A stretch of DNA of 64,000 nucleotides from NCBI RefSeq assembly GCF_003865365.1, contig NZ_RQVR01000005.1, positions 62,001 through 126,000 of the forward strand. The letters are read 5' to 3'. The DNA is from Flavobacterium macacae (GTDB lineage Bacteria > Bacteroidota > Bacteroidia > Flavobacteriales > Flavobacteriaceae). The notes under the pieces were generated by a model that was not told where the DNA came from, ran no database searches, and worked only from the letters and a program-made list of their open reading frames with translations. Below, piece after piece: positions 52,178-60,239 of the stretch. The number at the start of each line of letters is the position of its first letter. Positions within the stretch are counted from its first letter, which is position 1. Both the position numbers and the translations under genes were made by a program.

Positions 52178-53612
52178 TTACGCTGTCGTTTTTAACCACA
52201 GTCGAATCTTTCGGCTTTTTTGCAGTTGGTTTTCTTTTCTTTCTCAACGCCTTATATTGCTCATAACCTTGGTTCAATTGCTCATATAATAACGACGCAA
52301 TTTTTTTGGCACCGCGATAGTTAAAATGCGTATAATCTTTGTTGGCTTTTGCGGGCTCTTCTTCCACCCATTTCACCATCGAACCGTCACCTCCCATTAA
52401 AGTATAAAGATTGACAAAGCCAGATTCGGTTTTTAAAGCATATCTTTTTTGAGCCACCGTCAAAGGCACGACAGCAGAATCAGTTTTCATTTCCAATTCA
52501 TATTTTGTGGATTTATCAGCAGTGGAAACAATCAAAATAGAAACTCCCGGGAAACATTCTTTTAAGTGGTTTACCGTTTTTGTCATGCTTCGGTCATACC
52601 AAGTATAATCTTTGGTGCCGTAATTTAAAACATTGGTTCCGTAGTGCAAAATGATCAAATCGTAACCTAATTTTGCATTAAAAGCCTGCATTACCGAAGG
52701 ATTAAAGGTAGAAATTGGCAATCCTGAAATCCCTCTTTGAGAGAAATTATCAACGTGAACGCCTTTCCCATCATCAAAATTGAATCCAAAAATTGGAATA
52801 GAATCTGCTTTGATAAAATCAGCCTTGAATGATTTTAAGCTGTTTGAAGACATCTTTAACGTATTGACCAAACTGTTTGGCGAAAGATTTTTGGTAACCG
52901 TATCTTTTCCAACAATCATATTTACTTTTCCATTGAAATTTTTTCCTTTCCCATAAAAAAGTGTGGGATTATCAAGCATTGTCGCAAACTTGGCATTGTT
53001 CGCCTTGAATCGAATCCACTCAATATTAGAAGTATCATTAGCAAAAAATACGTGGCCGTTCACCCCAAAAGGACTTCTTGGCCTTTTTACATTCAAATAC
53101 GACTGCGTTTTCCAGTTTCCTGAATACTGATGCGTAATCGAACTTCTTGACGCTGCAGATTCTGACGTAATCGATACAAAACCAACACCTTGACCGCCAA
53201 ATTGCGTTTGATAATTGGTTCTTAAATCTTGCACAATCATATCGCCATCGGTCATCGAATCTCCAAAATATGCAATTCTGACTTTATTTCCTTCGGGATT
53301 GGTTTCTAACTGGTATAATTTTTCAAAAAAGGAAATCAAGTATTGATATCCTTTGTAATCTTCAAAGTTTTCAGACGGAAATTTGATTCCTGCTGTTTCA
53401 TCAAAAACAATTTTCTGATTAATTAACGTGTCTTTTGACGTCGGCGTGTCTTTTGCAACGGCATCTAAGAGCATGCTGTCTATCAAAACATTCTTTGAAT
53501 CCACAGTACTTTCTGAAAAGATTTTCTTCGGAAGAAATTGCTTAAATACAATGAAAGCTCCAGCGGCCAAAAGCACAATCAAAAACGACTGAAAAAAATA
53601 AGATTTGTTCAC
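52170..53612 (-). CDS. Membrane-anchored SGNH-family protein
   Basis: A 480-residue protein with an N-terminal membrane helix (FLIVLLAAGAFIVF), SGNH block I YFGDSMTDGDMIV, LHYGTNVLNYG and the terminal DYTHFNYRGAKKIA with Asp-His. A basic Lys-rich tail follows (KKRKPTAKKPKDS). It is the first gene of the three-gene O-acylation operon. It is comparable in role, not sequence, to AlgJ/AlgX- or PatB-like partners of MBOAT proteins. Catalytic residues look intact. Confidence 0.87.
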   Translation of the reverse strand: MNKSYFFQSFLIVLLAAGAFIVFKQFLPKKIFSESTVDSKNVLIDSMLLDAVAKDTPTSKDTLINQKIVFDETAGIKFPSENFEDYKGYQYLISFFEKLYQLETNPEGNKVRIAYFGDSMTDGDMIVQDLRTNYQTQFGGQGVGFVSITSESAASRSSITHQYSGNWKTQSYLNVKRPRSPFGVNGHVFFANDTSNIEWIRFKANNAKFATMLDNPTLFYGKGKNFNGKVNMIVGKDTVTKNLSPNSLVNTLKMSSNSLKSFKADFIKADSIPIFGFNFDDGKGVHVDNFSQRGISGLPISTFNPSVMQAFNAKLGYDLIILHYGTNVLNYGTKDYTWYDRSMTKTVNHLKECFPGVSILIVSTADKSTKYELEMKTDSAVVPLTVAQKRYALKTESGFVNLYTLMGGDGSMVKWVEEEPAKANKDYTHFNYRGAKKIASLLYEQLNQGYEQYKALRKKRKPTAKKPKDSTVVKNDSVNA

Positions 53613-53624
53613 TTTATTAATTAT

Positions 53625-53804
53625 GAGTTATGAATTAGGAATTATGAATTGCTTTTCGTTGTCAAAATAATACCTCGTATCAGTTGAAAAAGTGCTATCG
53701 CATCTTCACACCTACTTATAAATTCAGTTTCATTTATATATTTTGTTTCTTTTATACTAAAAATGTTTGAGACAAATTATGTTTTCATTCATAATTCATA
53801 ACTC
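53625..53804. repeat. Inverted A/T-rich repeat flanking the SGNH-argS gap
   Basis: GAGTTATGAATT..ATTATGAAT (53625-53649) and ATTCATAATTCATAACTC (53787-53804) are inverted copies about 140 bp apart, the first with a 7-base insertion. Such ATTATGAATT strings recur in Flavobacteria intergenic DNA. They may be slippage debris and need not be functional. Confidence 0.55.
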
Positions 53805-53811
53805 CTTTTTT

Positions 53812-55590
53812 TTACATTCTCTCAGGAACCTCAATTCCTAAAAGTTTGAAAGCGCTTTCAATCACATCCGCTACTTTTTTAGACAATTGCACACGGAAAA
53901 TCTTTTCTTCTAAATTATCTGAACCTAAAATTGGCACGGCTTGATAAAACGAATTGTATTCTCTAACCAGTTCATACGTGTAATTGGCAAGCAAGGCCGG
54001 ACTGAAATTTTCAGCGGCGTTTTGGATTACTTCCGGAAACAATTCTAATTGCTTCAACAATTCTTTTTCTTTTTGGTGCAAAGAAATTGTCGTGGAGACA
54101 TTTGAATAATCAAAATCAGCTTTTCTGATGATCGACTGGATTCTGGCGTACGTATATTGAATAAACGGACCGGTGTTTCCAGCAAAATCAACTGATTCTT
54201 CTGGATTGAACAAAATTCGTTTCTTTGGATCTACTTTTAAGATGTAATATTTTAAAGCGCCAAGACCAATTGTTTTATATAATTTCGCTTTTTCTTCCGC
54301 AGAATAATGGTCTAATTTCCCTAATTCTTCCGAAATATTTTTAGCTGTTTCTGCCATTTCTTCCATCAAATCATCGGCATCCACAACGGTTCCTTCACGA
54401 GATTTCATTTTTCCAGAAGGCAAATCTACCATTCCGTACGAAAGATGGAATAAATTTTGAGCCCAGTCAAAACCTAATTTTTTCAAAATTAAGAACAACA
54501 CTTTAAAGTGGTAATCTTGCTCATTTCCAACCGTATACACCATACCACCAACATCTGAAAAATCTTTCACACGCTGAATTGCGGTTCCGATATCTTGCGT
54601 CATATATACCGAAGTTCCGTCAGAACGCAAAACTAATTTTTCGTCAAGACCGTCTTCTGTCAAATCAATCCAAACTGAACCGTCTGGTTTTTTGTAGAAA
54701 ACACCGCTTGTCAATCCTTGTTCCACAACATCTTTTCCTAATAAATATGTGTTGCTTTCATAATAATAAGCGTCAAAATCAACTCCTAAATTCTTATATG
54801 TGGTAGCAAAACCAGCATAAACCCACTCATTCATTTTGCTCCAAAGCGATTTTACTGTCTCATCGCCAGCTTCCCATTTTAAAAGCATTTCTTGTGCTTC
54901 TAAAATGATCGGCGCCTGTTTTTTTGCTTCTTCTTCTGTTTTTCCTTCGGCAATCAAAGCGTTGATTTGAACTTTATAGGCCTTGTCAAACTCCACATAA
55001 TATTTTCCAACCAACTTATCTCCTTTTAAACCTGACGTTTCTGGAGTTTCGTTGTTTCCGAATTTTTCCCACGCCAACATCGACTTGCAGATGTGGATTC
55101 CACGGTCGTTGATGATTTGCGTTTTATATACTTTTTTCCCCGAAGCTTTTATGATTTCTGCCACAGAATACCCCAAAAGGTTGTTTCTCACGTGACCTAA
55201 ATGCAACGGTTTATTGGTGTTTGGCGAAGAATATTCTACCAAAGTCGCTTTATCATTTTCTTTTGGGGTTACAAATCCAAAATTTTCTTTGTCTTTAATT
55301 TCAGTAAAAAAGTCAAGATAATGCTGGTCTGCAATCACAATATTTAAGAATCCAGAAACCACATTGAATTTCTCCACTTCAGGAACATTCTCAACCAAAT
55401 AGTTTCCGATTTTGTTCCCTAATTCTACTGGATTGCTTTTAATTACTTTCAAAAGCGGAAAAATAACCATCGTGATATCGCCTTCAAATTCCTTGCGAGT
55501 TGCCTGAAATTCTACTTTGTCAATAGTAACTTCAAACAAAGCCAAAACGGCCTTTTCAATCTGCGGTGTAAGAATCTGAGATAATGTCAT
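53812..55590 (-). CDS. argS: Arginyl-tRNA synthetase
   Basis: A 592-residue class I synthetase: Add1 N-terminal domain, YSSPNTNKPLHLGHVRNNLLG (HIGH motif as HLGH), YTVGNEQDYHFKVLF, the KMSKS variant SGKMKSREGTVV, and the alpha-helical anticodon domain ending in FKLLGIEVPERM. It charges tRNA-Arg. Transcribed leftward with a TATCTTTG box upstream (55623-55616). Confidence 0.97.
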   Translation of the reverse strand: MTLSQILTPQIEKAVLALFEVTIDKVEFQATRKEFEGDITMVIFPLLKVIKSNPVELGNKIGNYLVENVPEVEKFNVVSGFLNIVIADQHYLDFFTEIKDKENFGFVTPKENDKATLVEYSSPNTNKPLHLGHVRNNLLGYSVAEIIKASGKKVYKTQIINDRGIHICKSMLAWEKFGNNETPETSGLKGDKLVGKYYVEFDKAYKVQINALIAEGKTEEEAKKQAPIILEAQEMLLKWEAGDETVKSLWSKMNEWVYAGFATTYKNLGVDFDAYYYESNTYLLGKDVVEQGLTSGVFYKKPDGSVWIDLTEDGLDEKLVLRSDGTSVYMTQDIGTAIQRVKDFSDVGGMVYTVGNEQDYHFKVLFLILKKLGFDWAQNLFHLSYGMVDLPSGKMKSREGTVVDADDLMEEMAETAKNISEELGKLDHYSAEEKAKLYKTIGLGALKYYILKVDPKKRILFNPEESVDFAGNTGPFIQYTYARIQSIIRKADFDYSNVSTTISLHQKEKELLKQLELFPEVIQNAAENFSPALLANYTYELVREYNSFYQAVPILGSDNLEEKIFRVQLSKKVADVIESAFKLLGIEVPERM

Positions 55591-55615
55591 TTTGTATATG
55601 TTTTTTTTAAGCGTG

Positions 55616-55623
55616 CAAAGATA
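55616..55623 (-). promoter_or_regulatory. Promoter box of argS
   Basis: TATCTTTG on the minus strand, exact TAnnTTTG, 25 bases before the start codon. No TTG at the usual distance. Confidence 0.45.
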
Positions 55624-55788
55624 AGAATTCTACGCGAATTTGAGAATTGTGCATCCAAATTCTTGAATTTTTAATTCAAAAGCTAACTATTTAAAAATCA
55701 GAGTATATAATTTTTCTTCCAAATTTATTTAATATTGTAGGAAATACGAGCTAAAAAATCATAAAATACTGCATTTCATCGGATTAAT

Positions 55789-55820
55789 TTGCTTTTAATC
55801 GATGTTTTGGCATAAATTTG
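55789..55820 (+). promoter_or_regulatory. Promoter of the giant T9SS repeat protein
   Basis: TTG (55789-55791), 21 bp, TAAATTTG (55813-55820), an exact TAnnTTTG match. The leader to the ATG at 55905 is about 80 bases. Confidence 0.7.
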
Positions 55821-55904
55821 CACTGCATATTCGATAAAAGAAGAACCCCAAGTCTTCGTAATAAAAGAGTATCAAATAATTGATTTACCTCGATTGATTT
55901 TGAT

Positions 55905-58900
55905 ATGAAAAAAATCCTACTAATGTCAATGGCAGTTATGCCATTATTTAGCTACGCTCAGGCTATTACTGTTAACACATCAACGCATTCTGTACCAGAT
56001 TTGGTAAACAATGTATTGATTGATTCTCCTTGTACGCAAGTCAGCAATATTAGCTGGCAAACCGGAACTAATTTTGGCTCTAGCAACGGAATTGGTTATT
56101 TTGAAAATACCAACCCAAACTTCCCGATGCAAAGCGGTGTGATTCTTTCCACCGGAAATGTTGCCAACGCCCCAGGTCCAAATTCCGCAACTTTAAGCGA
56201 TGGAAATAATGATGCCTGGGCTGGAGATGCTGATTTAGAAAACGTGTTGCTTCAATCAGGAATCCAGATGAATTCGGTAAATGCAACGGTTTTAGAATTT
56301 GATTTTATTCCAGTTTCTTCTAATTTTAGTTTTGATTTTCTTTTTGCTTCAGAAGAATATGGAAATTTCCAATGTGATTTTTCGGATGCTTTTGCCTTTT
56401 TGCTTACGAATCAAAATACGGGAGAAACCACCAATTTAGCGGTAATCCCGAATACAAATACGCCAATTTCGGTTTTGACAATTCGCGATTTTTTATATAA
56501 TTCTTCGTGTCCGTCGGTTAATCCTGAATATTTTGGAAATTTCAATGGCGGTTCTGGCGCTTCAAGCTCTGCGATCAATTTTAATGGCCAGACTGTTGTT
56601 TTTCAAGCATCTTCAGAGTTGATTCCGAATACGCCTTACCATATAAAATTAGTCATTGCAGACCGTTCTGATTATCAATTTGATTCGGCTATTTTTCTTT
56701 CTTCCAATAGTTTTAATGTGGGGCAAGAAGTTTTAGGAACCGATTTGACAGTTGCAACTGATACCGCAATTTGCTTCGGCGGAAGCCACACTTTAACCAC
56801 TGGTCTTGATCCCGCAACGTATTCTTTTTCTTGGACAAGAAATGGCCAGCCCATTGCAGGACAAAATGGTGCTGATTTGGTTGTAACTTTGCCGGGAATA
56901 TATGCTGTGACTTATAATAATATCGTGATGCCTTGCGAAGAACCGGTCAGTGATTCTGTTTTGATTGAATTTCATCCAGAATTTATTACGCCCAATCCAT
57001 CGAATGTATATAAATGTGACACAGGACAATCTTCGTATAATTTTGACCTAACGTACAATACTGCAATTGTAACCGCGGGATTAAATTCTGGTGTAACGGT
57101 TTCATATCATGCCAATCAAACTGACGCCAATAACAATGAAAATCCGTTACCCAATTTGTATGCAAGTGCTGGAAACGAAACGGTTTTTGTGCGCATTCAA
57201 AATACAAATGGTTGTGCAACTATAAAATCATTTCAACTGCTTTTGATTGCGCCACCAACTGCTACGCAACCTGCAGATATGACGAATTGCGTAACCACTT
57301 TTGGAGGCACGACGGCACTTTTTAATTTCGCTTCGCAAAATGCTTCGGTTTTAAACGGACTTTCTGAGACTATTTACACTATTTCTTATCACATTTCTCT
57401 GGAAGATGCGCAAACAGGGCAAAATCCGGTGGCTTCAGCGGGTTATTCTTCTATTGGCAATGTGACCATTTATGTGCGATTAGAAAACAAAACCGATACG
57501 GATTGTTTCGCAACCGCGAGTTTTCAAATTTTCACAAAAGATTTACCTCAAGTAGATATTTTGGAATCTCAAATTGTTTGTGACGAATATACTTTGCAAC
57601 CATTGGTTTATGGAAATTATTTTACTGGAATTGGCGGAACTGGGACACCGCTTTTTGCAGGAAATGTGGTCAATACAACACAAACCATATACATTTACGC
57701 CGAATCAGGCGGAATTCCGAATTGTCCAAACGAAAGCAGTTTTCAAGTGACCGTGATTGATCCGTCTTCATTGACGCCACCTGACGGAAAATATTGCACA
57801 AGCCATACTTTATCCGCTTTGCAACTTGGAAATTATTTCACGCAACCCCACGGCCAAGGAGCGCAAATTCCGGCTGGGACGGTTTTGACAGAAAATCAAA
57901 CCATTTATGTGTACTATCAATTTCCTGTAGCGCCCTTTTGTGTGGTGGATTCTAGCTTTGATGTTGAAATTGTTCCGTTTGAGCCATTGCCTACTTTTAC
58001 CTCTGTTTTTAGTTGTGATTCGTATGTTTTACCATCTTTATCAAGCGGAAATTATTACACGCAACCCGGCGGAGCCGGAACTCAACTTGCATCAGGAACA
58101 ACGATAACTTCGACGCAAACCATTTATGTTTTTTCTCAAAATGATATTTGCGTGGACGAAAAATCGTTTACCGTTTTCATTGGAATTGACACGCCTTTAA
58201 ACGCTTCAAATTGTTCCAGTTATACATTGCCAAATTTACCAATCGGGAATTATTATTCAGGTCCAGCGGGTTCTGGAAACCAAATTCCCGCAGGAACGGT
58301 AATTACTTCTACGCAGACCATTTATGTGTATGTGGCCACAACCGAAACGCCAAATTGTACGGATAACGTTAGTTTTGAAGTAACGATTTCACAACCGTTT
58401 GCTACAATCCCAGATAATGTGACCGTTTGCGGAAGTTATGAATTACCCGAAATATCCGTGGGGAATTATTACACGGGCACCAACGGGACCGGAACGTTGT
58501 TGCAAGCCGGTGAATTTATCACCAACACACAACAAATTTACATTTACAATCCAGTGGAACCTGGACAAAATTGCACAAACGAAATTAGTTATATGGTTAC
58601 GATTCTTCCGATTCCGCAGGTAAGTTCCCGTTCTGATATTGGTCCGATTTGTAATTCATATATTTTGACTCCTTTGGAAGTTGGAGATTATTATACCGAA
58701 TCTGGCGGAAATGGAACGATGCTTCCGGCTGGAACTGCTATTACTTCCACACAGACTATTTATATTTACGAAGCTACAAACACCAATCCGGTTTGTACTG
58801 GAGAAAACAGCTTTACGATTACCATTGTGGGTATTGAAGCTGACGAGCCAGATGCTGTATTTGCGTGTGATTCTTATGTTTTGCCACCATTGTCAGTAGG

Positions 58901-60074
58901 AAATTATTTTACGGAAACAGGCGGAAACGGAAACCTGTTGCAAGCAGGACAAACCATTACGCAAAGCCAAAATTTATACATTTATGCCGAAATAATCAAC
59001 CGTGGCATTGTATGTACGGATGAAAATATTCTACCGATTACAATCACGGCTACTCCAATTGTGAATATGATTCCTGCAGACATCAGAACAATTTGTGACG
59101 AAGATGACACAAATGATGGAATTACTGATTTTAATTTGACAGCTTTAAGTGATTTTGCATTGGGAACACAAGACAATACGGCATATACGGTACAGTATTT
59201 TGAGTCGCAAAGCAATGCGGTTTCGGGAACAAATCCGGTGACATTAACAACTTTGCCGACGATTTATGTAAAAGTGGTCAGTACGATTTCAAACTGTTAT
59301 TCGATTAGGGCTTTTAGTTTAATCATCAAAAAACTTCCAGAACACAACGCAGTTGGAGGCGCAATCTGCATTGACAGCAAAACGAATGAATTGGTCAGTT
59401 TATATACCATTCTAACTGGATTAAGCACGCAATCGCATACGTTTCAATGGTTTCAAGGGGAAACATTAATTGCAAATGCTACACAAAACAAGTATACCGT
59501 AACTGAACCAGGATTTTACACCGTAATTGTGACCAATAACGTTACCGGATGTTCTTCTAAACCAAAAACAGTTGAAGTGATCCGTTCAGAACAAGCGACT
59601 GTAAATTATAGCGTAAGTAGTGAATTCCAAGACAATCAAGACATTACTGTAACGGCTACAGGAGTTGGTGGTGATTATTTATACCAATTAGATGAAGGTC
59701 CGATTCAATCAAGTCCGGTTTTTGAGAACGTTTCTTCAGGTGATCATTTGATTACGGTTTTTGATAATAACGGTTGCGAAAGCACAACTATCAATGCGTT
59801 TGTGGTAAATTATCCAAAATATTTCACACCAAATGGCGACGGCTATAACGATTATTGGAACATTAAAGATTTGGCACACCAACCCGAATCTGTAATCTAT
59901 ATCTTTGACCGATTTGGAAAATTAATCACACAAATTAAACCTTCGCAACCGGGCGGATGGGATGGAACTTTTAATGGGGAAAAACTTTTTTCAACTGATT
60001 ATTGGTTTACCGTTACGTATTTGTCCAACGGAATTCAAAAAGAATTTAAGGCGCATTTCGCTATGAAGCGATAA
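55905..60074 (+). CDS. Giant secreted adhesin-like protein, choice-of-anchor L domain, T9SS type-B sorting domain
   Basis: A 1389-residue exported protein. The signal peptide ends FSYAQ. Residues about 20-275 form a choice-of-anchor L domain (QSGVILSTGN, FLFASEEYGNFQCDFSDAFAFLL). Ig-like segments follow, then seven tandem units of about 60-70 residues (about 557-1046) with the pattern CxSYxLPxLxxGNYxT, AGTxIxxTQTIYIY, C..E.SF.VTI. Another Ig-like stretch precedes the type-B (gliding-associated, CHU_C) C-terminus YFTPNGDGYNDYWNI...IFDRFGKLI. It is probably attached to the cell surface and adhesive. A terminator follows. Confidence 0.92.
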   Translation: MKKILLMSMAVMPLFSYAQAITVNTSTHSVPDLVNNVLIDSPCTQVSNISWQTGTNFGSSNGIGYFENTNPNFPMQSGVILSTGNVANAPGPNSATLSDGNNDAWAGDADLENVLLQSGIQMNSVNATVLEFDFIPVSSNFSFDFLFASEEYGNFQCDFSDAFAFLLTNQNTGETTNLAVIPNTNTPISVLTIRDFLYNSSCPSVNPEYFGNFNGGSGASSSAINFNGQTVVFQASSELIPNTPYHIKLVIADRSDYQFDSAIFLSSNSFNVGQEVLGTDLTVATDTAICFGGSHTLTTGLDPATYSFSWTRNGQPIAGQNGADLVVTLPGIYAVTYNNIVMPCEEPVSDSVLIEFHPEFITPNPSNVYKCDTGQSSYNFDLTYNTAIVTAGLNSGVTVSYHANQTDANNNENPLPNLYASAGNETVFVRIQNTNGCATIKSFQLLLIAPPTATQPADMTNCVTTFGGTTALFNFASQNASVLNGLSETIYTISYHISLEDAQTGQNPVASAGYSSIGNVTIYVRLENKTDTDCFATASFQIFTKDLPQVDILESQIVCDEYTLQPLVYGNYFTGIGGTGTPLFAGNVVNTTQTIYIYAESGGIPNCPNESSFQVTVIDPSSLTPPDGKYCTSHTLSALQLGNYFTQPHGQGAQIPAGTVLTENQTIYVYYQFPVAPFCVVDSSFDVEIVPFEPLPTFTSVFSCDSYVLPSLSSGNYYTQPGGAGTQLASGTTITSTQTIYVFSQNDICVDEKSFTVFIGIDTPLNASNCSSYTLPNLPIGNYYSGPAGSGNQIPAGTVITSTQTIYVYVATTETPNCTDNVSFEVTISQPFATIPDNVTVCGSYELPEISVGNYYTGTNGTGTLLQAGEFITNTQQIYIYNPVEPGQNCTNEISYMVTILPIPQVSSRSDIGPICNSYILTPLEVGDYYTESGGNGTMLPAGTAITSTQTIYIYEATNTNPVCTGENSFTITIVGIEADEPDAVFACDSYVLPPLSVGNYFTETGGNGNLLQAGQTITQSQNLYIYAEIINRGIVCTDENILPITITATPIVNMIPADIRTICDEDDTNDGITDFNLTALSDFALGTQDNTAYTVQYFESQSNAVSGTNPVTLTTLPTIYVKVVSTISNCYSIRAFSLIIKKLPEHNAVGGAICIDSKTNELVSLYTILTGLSTQSHTFQWFQGETLIANATQNKYTVTEPGFYTVIVTNNVTGCSSKPKTVEVIRSEQATVNYSVSSEFQDNQDITVTATGVGGDYLYQLDEGPIQSSPVFENVSSGDHLITVFDNNGCESTTINAFVVNYPKYFTPNGDGYNDYWNIKDLAHQPESVIYIFDRFGKLITQIKPSQPGGWDGTFNGEKLFSTDYWFTVTYLSNGIQKEFKAHFAMKR
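57577..59050 (+). repeat. Seven tandem in-gene repeats
   Basis: Coding repeats of about 180-210 bp within the giant T9SS protein, units starting near VCDEY, YCTSH, SCDSY, NCSSY, VCGSY, ICNSY and ACDSY. Protein identity between units is moderate, so the array is old rather than freshly expanded. Each unit keeps GNYxT and TIYxY. Confidence 0.85.
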
Positions 60075-60092
60075 CCTAAACAACTCATATTA

Positions 60093-60126
60093 AAAGGCTT
60101 CCTGATTTCGGGAAGCCTTTTTTTTG
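60093..60126 (+). terminator. Terminator after the giant T9SS gene
   Basis: AAAGGCTTCC (60093-60102) / GGAAGCCTTT (60111-60120), 10-bp perfect stem, then T8. Confidence 0.95.
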
Positions 60127-60239
60127 TCTGGAAATAATTTAATTCCTTTTTTTCTGTAACAATTTTTAAATGACGTAGTCTATTATAGCAAATCAATAGG
60201 TACAATCATCAATCAAAACAATCTCAAAAAAACATTAAG

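Larger units (their letters stand above)
55591..55904. other. Divergent promoter region, 314 bp
   Basis: On the minus strand TATCTTTG (55623-55616) lies 25 bases before argS. On the plus strand a full promoter (55789-55820) serves the giant T9SS protein. The remainder is A/T-rich with no recognised feature. Confidence 0.6.
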
